Assembly (NCBI GenBank): GCA_025360715.1
Contig: JANYBS010000234.1
Location: 1 to 32,403 of the forward strand
Reading direction: 5' to 3'
Source: Candidatus Eiseniibacteriota bacterium
GTDB taxonomy: Bacteria; Eisenbacteria; RBG-16-71-46
Length of the DNA stretch: 32,403 bases
In this document: positions 1 through 7,333 of the stretch, in pieces
Position numbering within the stretch: the first letter of the stretch is position 1
Layout: every line of letters starts with the position of its first letter
Translations under genes and position numbers: made by a program
The notes under the pieces: model-generated
Database searches by the model: none
What the model saw: only the letters and a program-made list of their open reading frames with translations
What the model was told of the DNA's origin: nothing

Positions 1-494
1 GCGCTTACGTTGTGATACAGCGCCTCGACGCCCCAGCTCGTCTTGTCGTTCAGCGCCCAATCCGCACCGGCGCCCACATTGAAACCGAACTTGCTGTCCG
101 ACAGCGTGGCCGAGCTATTGGAGTCCGAAGCCTTGACCGAGATCGAGTACAGACCCAGGCCCACCTTCAGGTACGGCATCTCCTTCGTCTTGAGCTTGAA
201 GTAGTACTTGGCGTGAACACCATAGGGGATGATCGACGCCTCGCTGCTGGCCGAGTTGCCAAGCACCGTCACGGTCTTCTTGCCGAACTTCACGTAGTTC
301 ACGTCGCCGCCCAAGCCGAACATGTCGCTCACGTGATACGTGTACGTGGCGCCGCCGAAGAAACCGGTGCCGGCGCCGTCTGACAGGTCACCCGAGGGCA
401 GGGCGACGCCAGCGTTGAGGCCGAACTCGCTCTTGGCAGAGGCCGAAGCAGCAGTGGCGACGAAGCCAATGCCGCCACTCGCCGCACGATACTT
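1..494 (-). CDS. Outer-membrane beta-barrel protein, partial, start not identifiable
   Basis: The reading frame is open from 494 to the left window edge, so the C-terminus is missing. It encodes alternating amphipathic strands rich in G, Y, F and K, such as GLNAGVALPSGD, YTYHVSDMFGLGGDVNYVKF and YLKVGLGLYSISV. This is typical of small OmpA/OmpW/opacity-type barrels. The first residues (FVATAASASA, then KSEFG) look like the end of a signal peptide with a cleavage site. No ATG, GTG or TTG lies in frame between the TGA at 495-497 and that segment, and the terminator of the upstream gene ends only about 10 bases earlier. A GTG at 485-487 in another frame would give a plausible signal start (VRRVAALAS), so one indel could also explain it. 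The gene is either 5'-truncated, frameshifted or mis-assembled. The barrel class is confident; whether it is functional is not. Confidence 0.6.
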
Positions 495-499
495 TCAGG

Positions 500-538
500 C
501 AAATAGCAAAACGGCAGCGACTTGCGCCGCTGCCGTTT
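500..538 (-). terminator. Intrinsic terminator of the TonB-receptor gene
   Basis: An 11-bp perfect stem (509-519 with 528-538, arm AAACGGCAGCG) surrounds an 8-base loop. Read on the minus strand it is followed by TTTTGCTATTT. It lies about 20 bases after the receptor stop codon at 558, so it is a rho-independent terminator for that gene. It also separates the receptor from the barrel gene that follows. Confidence 0.85.
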
Positions 539-557
539 GTGAGGATGCCGTCAGGAT

Positions 558-3347
558 TCAGCGCGTGAGCGCGATCGAGGCCTTTGCGTACACGTAGCGG
601 CCGTTGTAGCCGAACGGCGACGCCGCTGCCCACGGGAACACGCCGAAGTTGTTGTTGAAGTCCTTCGTGGCCCTATCCGGGTACGTATCGAACAGATTGC
701 GCGCGCCGATCGCGAAATCGGTCTGGCGGTACTTGTAGCCCGCTTCGGCATCCACCAACGTCTTGCCGCTGTAACTTTCCACCGAGTCATCGGTGTAGCC
801 CGGCTGCGCGGAAGAGAACTTGCCGTAGTAACTCACCCGCACCAGTCCATGCGCGGCGCCCTGACCGTACGTGGCCGACATCGTGCCGCGCCAGTCGGGA
901 CGCTCCTTCTCGAGCGCGTACTTGGTGATCACGTCGAGAACGCTCGTGGCCGTGGAGCCCGCGAGGATCGCCGGCACCGGCGCCACACGCGTGATCTTGT
1001 TCTGCGTGAAGTTGGCCGCCAGGTTCAGGTTGAACATGCGCTCGTGCGCCAGCGCCGGCTTCCAGTCGGCGGTGATGTCGATGCCGTCGGTGCGCGTGTC
1101 CAAGCCGTTGGTGAAGTACTGCAGGCCTTGAATCGTGCCGTAGCCGTTCGCCGCCAGGATCGCCACCGCGGCCGAGTCGGCGAACGTGGCACCGAGCAGG
1201 ATGCGATCGGTGATCGAGATGCGGTAGACGTCGGTCGTGAGCGTGAAGCCGTCGGCGGGCGTCACGGCGACGCCGGCGCTCAAGTTGACCGACTTCTCTT
1301 CCTTGAGCGGTTTGGCCCCCAGTAGTCGGGCGGCGGGGCTGTCGACCGGATACACGCCCACATCCACCGCGTTGCCGGCGATGAAGTTGGTGACCACCTT
1401 GCTGAAGTGGATCTGGCCCAGACCCGGCGCGCGGAAGCCGTTGCTCACGGCCCCACGCAGCACCACGCGCTGCGTGGGCTGATAGCGTAGCGCCAGCTTG
1501 CCCGTGACCACGCTGCCGAAATCGCTGTAGTGCTCGAAGCGCCCCGCCACATTCGCGAGCAAGCGCGCCGTGAGGTTGCTCTCCAGATCCAGGTACGCCG
1601 CAGTGTTGTTGCGGTTCGCGTCCACAGCGTCCGAAGGCTTGAAGCCCGGGAACACCTGCGAGCCGCTGGCCGCCGTGCCGCCGTTCTGGTTGGTGGCGAA
1701 ACCGTTGATCCACGACGCGCGCTCGCCGGCAACGATCGCCCAGCGCTCGTAGCGGAACTGTGCGCCGAGCGCGACGTTCACCGGGTTCGGCAGCGCGCTC
1801 GTCTTCCATTCGGTCGACGCATTGAGCGACGTCGTCCAGTCATCGCGCTTGAGCTGGCCCGCGTCGAAGTGCGTCTGGTTCGGGATGCCCGGATCATCGG
1901 CGGTGCCCAGGATGCTGTCGGGCCCCGGCGCCGTGGGCGTGGTGAGCGAACCACCCAGCGACGCATTGAGCGTGTTCTCCAGCTTGTACTTGAAATCGTT
2001 GTGGCCGAACGAAGTTCCAAGATCGAGCTTCCACTTCTCGCTCTCGCCCAGCCAGCCGGCCGATGCCGAGAAGTCGGTCACATCCGGGTGGTACGTGGGC
2101 AGGTATCCCAGCGGATAGATGCTGGTCCAGTTGCGGTCATCGCTTGCGTAGCGGCGATAGCCGTAACCCGTGCCGCGGCGGAAGCTGTAACCGCCGAACG
2201 CGTACAGCTCGTGATGTCCGCGCGAATCCAGCGGCAGCCGAAAGTCGACGAGCGAGAGAAAGTCCTTCTCCAGGCCATCGCCCCAGTGTTGGTTGGGCTG
2301 TGCAAGCGGATTGTTCTTGATCACCACGTGGCCGTTGGCATCGACCGAATCCGGCGTGCCGTCGACCGTGCCCGGATCGTACTTGTCGGCCCACGCGCGG
2401 TTCGTCGGCTCGCGGTCGAGCACTTCGCCGAACAAGGAAAGGCTGCCGCGGCCGAGCCCAAGCCCCACGCCGCCATTCACATTGGCCGTCTTGCCGTCGA
2501 CCGGGTAGCCCTTGGAGTCGTACTGGCCGCCGCTCACGTTCACGAACGGCGCGAACCGGCCGCGCTTGGTCACCAGGTTCACCACACCGGCGATGGCGTC
2601 GGACCCATACTGCGCCGAAGCGCCGTCGCGCAGTACTTCGATGCGATCGATCGCGCTCGAGGGAATCGCGTTGAGGTCCACGCCGCTCGAGCCGGCTGGA
2701 GTGCCGTAGGCGAACGTGTTCACCACCGCCGTCTGGTGCACGCGCAGGCCGTTCATGAGCACCAGCGTCTGGTCGGGGCTCAAGCCGCGCAGCGTGAAGG
2801 GCTTCACGATGTCCGTGGCATCGGTCACGCTCTGGTGCGGAAAGTTCACCGCGGGTGTGAGCGCCTGCAGCATCTGGCCCGTCTCAGTGGTGCCCTGACG
2901 CGCCATGACGTCGGTGTGGAATACGTCCACTGGCACCGCCAGTTCGTCGGCCGCCGTATGCTTGGCGCGCGAGCCCACCACCACCTCGACCTGCTGCATG
3001 GCGATGGGAGCGCGCAGCACTCGAAGCGTGATCTCGGCCACGACGCCGGCACTCACGCTGGCCGTGAGCGTGGCCGGCTTGTAGCCCAGCACGAGCGCGC
3101 GCAGCGTCACGCTGCCGGGCGATACTCCATCGATCTTGAAATGGCCCTTCTCGTCGGTCGGGCCGTGCAGCTTGGTGCCCACGACCTGCACTTCAGCATT
3201 CGCCACGGGCGCGCCGGCGTCATCGACGACAGTGCCCGAGACGGAGCCCATCTGAGCGTGCGCGGGCGCAACCAGCCCCGCCAGCGGAGTGAGCAGCAGC
3301 GTTGCCGCGATGAGCGCGGCGCGGAGGAACGCGGTCAGAAGTCGCAT
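558..3347 (-). CDS. TonB-dependent outer-membrane receptor with N-terminal carboxypeptidase-regulatory-like domain
   Basis: This 929-residue protein should be an outer-membrane active transporter energised by TonB. The start at 3347 is chosen because it opens directly into a signal peptide (MRLLTAFLRAALIAA, cleavage near AHA-QM). Frames further upstream add only low-complexity residues. Domains in order: a CarboxypepD_reg-like beta-sandwich (about 34-110, SVSGTVVDDAGAPVANAEV), a TonB-box-like segment (about 119-128), and a plug domain (about 135-262) with RIEVLRDGASAQYGSDAIAG. The 22-strand-type barrel follows to the C-terminus and includes NGFRAPGLGQIHF. It ends in LTR rather than the usual aromatic residue. 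The substrate cannot be read from the sequence, and no siderophore or vitamin genes are adjacent. It is monocistronic, with its own terminator. Confidence 0.93.
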   Translation of the reverse strand: MRLLTAFLRAALIAATLLLTPLAGLVAPAHAQMGSVSGTVVDDAGAPVANAEVQVVGTKLHGPTDEKGHFKIDGVSPGSVTLRALVLGYKPATLTASVSAGVVAEITLRVLRAPIAMQQVEVVVGSRAKHTAADELAVPVDVFHTDVMARQGTTETGQMLQALTPAVNFPHQSVTDATDIVKPFTLRGLSPDQTLVLMNGLRVHQTAVVNTFAYGTPAGSSGVDLNAIPSSAIDRIEVLRDGASAQYGSDAIAGVVNLVTKRGRFAPFVNVSGGQYDSKGYPVDGKTANVNGGVGLGLGRGSLSLFGEVLDREPTNRAWADKYDPGTVDGTPDSVDANGHVVIKNNPLAQPNQHWGDGLEKDFLSLVDFRLPLDSRGHHELYAFGGYSFRRGTGYGYRRYASDDRNWTSIYPLGYLPTYHPDVTDFSASAGWLGESEKWKLDLGTSFGHNDFKYKLENTLNASLGGSLTTPTAPGPDSILGTADDPGIPNQTHFDAGQLKRDDWTTSLNASTEWKTSALPNPVNVALGAQFRYERWAIVAGERASWINGFATNQNGGTAASGSQVFPGFKPSDAVDANRNNTAAYLDLESNLTARLLANVAGRFEHYSDFGSVVTGKLALRYQPTQRVVLRGAVSNGFRAPGLGQIHFSKVVTNFIAGNAVDVGVYPVDSPAARLLGAKPLKEEKSVNLSAGVAVTPADGFTLTTDVYRISITDRILLGATFADSAAVAILAANGYGTIQGLQYFTNGLDTRTDGIDITADWKPALAHERMFNLNLAANFTQNKITRVAPVPAILAGSTATSVLDVITKYALEKERPDWRGTMSATYGQGAAHGLVRVSYYGKFSSAQPGYTDDSVESYSGKTLVDAEAGYKYRQTDFAIGARNLFDTYPDRATKDFNNNFGVFPWAAASPFGYNGRYVYAKASIALTR

Positions 3348-3509
3348 GCGTGAGGAAGCCCTTTCGTCCCTGGGGCGGCTTGCGCTCCGGCGATGGAGAC
3401 CGGCCATGGAACGCGCTCTCCCGCACCTCGGAAGAGCCACGCCCTGCGCACCCCGGCAAGGGCGTGAACTTAGCAGCAATGCGTACTCACGCTCCATGAG
3501 AACCTGACG

Positions 3510-3547
3510 TTTGACCCTGCCAAGGTCGGCCGCCTAACTTCACTCCC
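3510..3547 (+). promoter_or_regulatory. Possible promoter giving a leaderless ispG mRNA
   Basis: TTGACC (3511-3516) is followed 18 bases later by TAACTT (3535-3540). The start codon of ispG is only 7 bases after that hexamer. No Shine-Dalgarno sequence precedes the ATG. A TANNNT box at this distance from ATG is the usual layout of leaderless bacterial transcripts. This is inferred from spacing alone. Confidence 0.35.
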
Positions 3548-4798
3548 ATGCCACTCATCCAGATCGAAGACACCCGCCAGAAGAACCGCCGTCCCAGTGT
3601 CACCTGCATGGTGGGCCGCGTGAGCGTGGGCGGCTCGCACCCGGTCGTGGTGCAGTCCATGACCAACACCGACACTGCCGATGCCGCCGCCACCGCCGAT
3701 CAGATCGCGCTGCTGGCCGCCGCCGGCTCCGAGCTCGTGCGCATCACGGTGAACACGCGCGAGTCCGCGGCCGCCGTGGGCGAGATCGCCGCGCGCCTGC
3801 GCGACCGCGGTGTGCGCGTGCCGATCGTGGGCGACTTCCACTACAACGGCCATACTCTTTTGAGTGAGTACCCCGAGTGCGCCAAGGCGCTCGACAAATA
3901 CCGCATCAATCCGGGCAACGTGGGCGTTGGCGAGAAGCACGACGACAACTTCCGCCGCATGATCGAAGTGGCTATCGAGTACGCCAAGCCAGTGCGCATC
4001 GGTGTGAATTGGGGCTCGCTCGATAAATCGCTTCTCACACAGCTCATGGACGAGAACGCGCGCCGCACGCAGCCCGTTGCCGACCGCGAAGTCGTGCTCG
4101 AGGCCATGGTCCAGAGCGCGCTGCGTTCGGCCGCGCTCGCCGAGAGCTTCGGCCAGCCGCACGATCGCATCATCCTGAGCGCGAAGGTGAGCGACGTGCG
4201 CGATCTCGTGCAGGTCTACCGCGCGCTCGCTGTCGCTTGCGACTACCCACTGCATCTCGGATTGACCGAAGCCGGATTGGGCGCCAAAGGCATCGTGGCG
4301 ACAACTGCAGCACTGAGCGTGCTTCTCTTCGAAGGCATCGGCGACACCATCCGTACGAGCCTCACCCCCGCGCCCGGCGGCGACCGCGCCGAAGAGGTGC
4401 GCATCTGCCAGCAGATCCTGCAGTCGCTCGGCATCCGCGCGTTCTCGCCACAGGTGACGAGCTGCCCCGGCTGCGGCCGCACCACGAGCACGTTCTTCCA
4501 GGAGCTCGCCACGCAGGTGACCGAGCATCTTGCGCAGCGCATGAGCGTGTGGCGCACGCAGTATCCCGGCGTCGAGGAACTGAAAGTGGCCGTGATGGGC
4601 TGCGTGGTGAACGGCCCCGGCGAGAGCAAACACGCGAACATCGGCATCTCGCTGCCCGGCAACGGCGAGGACCCGCGCGCGCCGGTCTACGTGGACGGCA
4701 AGCTCAAGGTGACGCTCAAGGGCGACAGCATCGCGGCCGACTTCGGCGTACTTCTGGATGAGTACGTGGAGAAGCGCTACGGCGTGCTGCGGGGCTGA
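3548..4798 (+). CDS. ispG: 4-hydroxy-3-methylbut-2-en-1-yl diphosphate synthase (IspG/GcpE)
   Basis: IspG carries out the penultimate step of the MEP isoprenoid pathway, reductively opening methylerythritol cyclodiphosphate to HMBPP with electrons from ferredoxin or flavodoxin. The 416-residue protein has the TIM-barrel half ([30 protein letters not shown]) and the C-terminal [4Fe-4S] half. The cluster ligands are visible: C306 and C309 in SCPGCGR, and C352 in [10 protein letters not shown], whose E359 is the catalytic glutamate. The length is normal for the short bacterial form. The gene is transcribed alone, and its 3' end overlaps the convergent zinc-ribbon gene tail-to-tail by 22 bp. It shows that the organism makes isoprenoids by the MEP route. 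Confidence 0.97.
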   Translation: MPLIQIEDTRQKNRRPSVTCMVGRVSVGGSHPVVVQSMTNTDTADAAATADQIALLAAAGSELVRITVNTRESAAAVGEIAARLRDRGVRVPIVGDFHYNGHTLLSEYPECAKALDKYRINPGNVGVGEKHDDNFRRMIEVAIEYAKPVRIGVNWGSLDKSLLTQLMDENARRTQPVADREVVLEAMVQSALRSAALAESFGQPHDRIILSAKVSDVRDLVQVYRALAVACDYPLHLGLTEAGLGAKGIVATTAALSVLLFEGIGDTIRTSLTPAPGGDRAEEVRICQQILQSLGIRAFSPQVTSCPGCGRTTSTFFQELATQVTEHLAQRMSVWRTQYPGVEELKVAVMGCVVNGPGESKHANIGISLPGNGEDPRAPVYVDGKLKVTLKGDSIAADFGVLLDEYVEKRYGVLRG

Positions 4799-6159
4799 CG
4801 CTTCGCGCTGCTTGTGCCCGTTTTCGTCTTAACGCTGTGCGGCGGCTTGCACTTGGGGCACCAGACGCCGGTGCGCACCTGCGGCGGGAGCAACCGGAAC
4901 TCGTGGCCTTTGGCGCAGGTGAAGTCGAGCGGCACTCTGTGGTTGTCCCAGCGCTTGGTGCGGCACTTGCCGCCAAGTGAGATCGCCATCGCCCGCAAGC
5001 CATCGAGCGAACCACGCACGCTTTGCGAGCACTTCGGGCACCAGGTACCGCGCCGCACGTTGGCGGGGATCGCGCTCCAGCGATGCCCGCGCGCGCATTC
5101 CCAGCGCAGCTTGGTCATCGCACCGAAATAGCGCTTGGATAGGCACTTGCCGCTGAAATCGATAGCGGTCTGCTTCATGTGCGCGAGCGTGAGCCTGCGG
5201 CGGTCGACCGGCACAAGATACGAACAGCGCCGGCACCAATGGCCCTGGGCGACCACATCCGGCAGCGCAGGCCACTCGTGCGCCTGCTTGCAACGCCACC
5301 GCGCCTTCGTCCCCGGTACCGGTACTTGCGTCTCAAGGCACTCGCCATCGTGCAGGCGCGCCAGCGCGCGAAGATCCGCAAGCGTTCGTCTCTGCCCCGA
5401 ATTGCAGCGGCGGCACCAGGTTCCGCGCAGCATGCTCGCCCCTGAAAGGACGAACGCGTGACCCACCGCGCAACGGCAATCGTAGCGCCCCTTCGCCCCC
5501 GAATATTCCGAGGAGATCAACTCTCCGCCATGCGCCTTGGCGGCCTCGCGAAGCCGCAGAAGCTCGTAGTCGCCCGCACAGCCCGGGCACCACAAACCCT
5601 GAAAGACCGAATAGGCCTGCCGCACGAACTCGTGACCCAGCCTGCACCGGATGCGCACATCCTCATTCATGTTTTTGTAGCCAGGCGGCAGAAGCTCGGC
5701 GCCGCGCGATCCGACGAGCGCCATCAGTTGGAGCCGCGCCTGCGCGCTCAGTTTCACCGAGCTCGCGTCAGCCGCGCACTTGGGGCACCACCCGCCCTGC
5801 TGGATCGCGTTCGGAGAGGTCCGCCACGAATGCCCCTTGGCGCACTGGAACTCCATGCGCACCTGTGACCTCACATAGGCGCTGCGATCGAAACGCCCAC
5901 CGCGCTGCTCGACCATTTCGGTCAACTGGGCAAGTGAGCGTTCCCGCTTGACGCGACCCACGCGCGCGTAGCCGCACGATGGGCACCACTTGCCCGACTT
6001 CACATGACCGGGCGAGGCCTCGAACTCGTGCCCTTTCGCGCAGCGGAACGTCAGCTTGGTGCAATCATTGATATACTGCGCCGATAGCACGACGCCACCT
6101 TGCTCGGCAGCAAGCGTATGCAAGCGGGCCATGTAGAGTTCGGGATTCGCTCGTGGCAT
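4777..6159 (-). CDS. Protein of seven tandem CX3H-X14-CX2C zinc-ribbon repeats
   Basis: This 460-residue protein consists almost entirely of seven repeats, each of about 58-66 residues. Every repeat carries the same ligand pattern C-X3-H-X14-C-X2-C: C40/H44/C59/C62, then sets starting at C106, C172, C230, C290, C355 and C415. The core looks like CAKGHEF...P..V..G.WCPKC, preceded by a helix and a GG.CLS..Y segment. All 28 ligands are intact with invariant spacing. The pattern matches the treble-clef/zinc-ribbon repeats (DUF4379 type) often fused to Vsr-like or homing nucleases, but no nuclease domain is present here. Nucleic-acid binding is the likely role; the partner is unknown. The start at 6159 (MPRANPELY) is tentative; 6132 is an alternative, and neither has a good ribosome-binding site. 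The C-terminus is a basic K/T/S-rich tail. Confidence 0.85.
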   Translation of the reverse strand: MPRANPELYMARLHTLAAEQGGVVLSAQYINDCTKLTFRCAKGHEFEASPGHVKSGKWCPSCGYARVGRVKRERSLAQLTEMVEQRGGRFDRSAYVRSQVRMEFQCAKGHSWRTSPNAIQQGGWCPKCAADASSVKLSAQARLQLMALVGSRGAELLPPGYKNMNEDVRIRCRLGHEFVRQAYSVFQGLWCPGCAGDYELLRLREAAKAHGGELISSEYSGAKGRYDCRCAVGHAFVLSGASMLRGTWCRRCNSGQRRTLADLRALARLHDGECLETQVPVPGTKARWRCKQAHEWPALPDVVAQGHWCRRCSYLVPVDRRRLTLAHMKQTAIDFSGKCLSKRYFGAMTKLRWECARGHRWSAIPANVRRGTWCPKCSQSVRGSLDGLRAMAISLGGKCRTKRWDNHRVPLDFTCAKGHEFRLLPPQVRTGVWCPKCKPPHSVKTKTGTSSAKRQPRSTP

Positions 6160-6245
6160 GGGCGGAGCATGCAAGTTACGAGCGCATGCTGCAACGCCGA
6201 TGTTCGCGCTGGGGCCCGGTCGATCGAACACTCCGGGGATACATC

Positions 6246-6797
6246 ATGACAACGATCCAAGTCCAAGGCGTGCATCACATCACCATCGTCGGCTCCACGC
6301 GCCAGAGCGCGATCGACTTCTGGCAGGGCGTGCTCGGCATGCCGTTCGTGCTCGAGCAGCCCAATCTGGGCAAGCCCGACGAGAACCATCTGTACTTCGA
6401 TCCGGGCGACGGGCGGCTACTGACCGTCTTCACGAACGAATCGCGTACCGATGCGCGCCGCGATGCGCCGCGCGAGATCGGCTGCGTGGAGCACCTGGCG
6501 TTCAACGTGTCGCGCGCGACGTTCCAGCAAGCACCGGCGCGGCTCACGGCGCGTGGCATCGCATTCATCCAGCGCGACCGCGGATTCATGGACTCCATCT
6601 ACCTGCATGACCCCAATGGCATGAAGGTGGAGCTCGCCTGCTACAAATTCGAGACGCCCGAAGGCTTCCGCGCGGTCGACGTGCTCATGGCGGCGCAGCG
6701 ACTACGAATGGAGCGCGGCGACCATCACATCACCGATGAGCACCTGGCCGACGCGATCGCGCAACTGCTGGCGTCGCGCGACCGGCTCGAGCGGTGA
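6246..6797 (+). CDS. VOC-superfamily (glyoxalase/extradiol dioxygenase-like) metalloprotein
   Basis: This is a 183-residue cytosolic protein of the vicinal-oxygen-chelate fold. Two beta-alpha-beta-beta-beta modules are visible: VHHITIVGSTRQSAIDFW at the N-terminus and VEHLAFNVS later. Likely metal ligands are H11 (or H10), H83 and E129 in GMKVELA, the 2-His-1-Glu pattern of glyoxalases and ring-cleaving dioxygenases. The DPNGMKVEL ending is typical of the family. The start at 6246 is chosen because the VOC fold begins right there, with a GGGGA stretch 7 bases upstream. A C-terminal helical tail (about 145-183) follows the fold. The substrate is unknown. The gene is convergent with a second VOC gene only 6 bp away. 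Confidence 0.85.
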   Translation: MTTIQVQGVHHITIVGSTRQSAIDFWQGVLGMPFVLEQPNLGKPDENHLYFDPGDGRLLTVFTNESRTDARRDAPREIGCVEHLAFNVSRATFQQAPARLTARGIAFIQRDRGFMDSIYLHDPNGMKVELACYKFETPEGFRAVDVLMAAQRLRMERGDHHITDEHLADAIAQLLASRDRLER

Positions 6798-6803
6798 TCG
6801 ACC

Positions 6804-7283
6804 TTACGGCTTCTCCGGTTCGATCGGCGTCCTGGAATACATACCCACCGGATGGCCCGCTGGATCGACCACGAGCGCAACGGCGCCGGTGCGATTCTGC
6901 AGATTGAAGGGGAACCCCGGAGGGATCGTCCCACCCAGCTCCTGCGCCTTCTTGCAGCTCGCCTTCATGTCGGCGACCTGGACATAGACGACGCCGTCGA
7001 ACGCGCTGACCTTGCCCTCGGCGACGCGCAGCGTTCCTATCGAGGTCGAGCCGGCGACGATCTCCACGGCGTACTCGGTTCCCTCCAGCGAAGTGAAGGT
7101 CCATCCGAATAGTTTGCCGTAGAACTCCTTCGATCGCGGTAGGTCCGGCGTCGTGATGTCGAACCACGCGATGCGTCCGTTCCCCACATCGGCATGCGGC
7201 GATTTCCGTGGGGCGGCGTGGGAATGGCTGGCCGCAAGTGTCATCGTCATGGCCAAGGCCAACATCCGGATCGCACTTCGCAT
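6804..7283 (-). CDS. Secreted VOC/glyoxalase-like protein
   Basis: This 159-residue protein has an N-terminal signal peptide (MRSAIRMLALAMTMTLAAS, probable cleavage near SHA-AP), then a VOC fold. Visible segments are IAWFDITTPDLPRSKEFYGKLFGW and, in the second module, VALVVDPAGHPVGMYSR. Such one-module proteins resemble a 27-kDa-antigen-like VOC subgroup that often lacks a complete metal site. The classical H/H/E ligands are not obvious here, so an enzymatic role is uncertain. The start at 7283 is set by an AGGAGG box. The gene lies 50 bp downstream of the kinase gene on the same strand and may be cotranscribed with it. Confidence 0.8.
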   Translation of the reverse strand: MRSAIRMLALAMTMTLAASHSHAAPRKSPHADVGNGRIAWFDITTPDLPRSKEFYGKLFGWTFTSLEGTEYAVEIVAGSTSIGTLRVAEGKVSAFDGVVYVQVADMKASCKKAQELGGTIPPGFPFNLQNRTGAVALVVDPAGHPVGMYSRTPIEPEKP

Positions 7284-7292
7284 CGGCGTCAT

Positions 7293-7298
7293 CCTCCT
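7293..7298 (-). promoter_or_regulatory. Ribosome-binding site that decides the start of the secreted VOC gene
   Basis: A perfect AGGAGG (minus strand) is immediately followed by an ATG at 7292, too close to be used. It lies 9 bases before the in-frame ATG at 7283. The second ATG is therefore the start. Confidence 0.75.
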
Positions 7299-7333
7299 GT
7301 TCGATCACACGAATCGTGAGTGCATCTCTACGA

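Noticed and set aside
1530-3353. 607-codon plus-strand open frame opposite the TonB receptor
   Set aside because: It is histidine/arginine/valine-rich antisense shadow of a high-GC gene, with no domain or ribosome-binding site.
3348-3480. Possible riboswitch in the leader of the TonB-receptor gene (minus strand contains GGGAGAG and CGCCGGAGCGCAAGCC, recalling a glycine aptamer)
   Set aside because: The closing CTCTCAGG-type strand and the P2 pairing are missing, and no cobalamin B12 box (GCCACTG) or TPP core was found. The resemblance is probably chance in GC-rich DNA.
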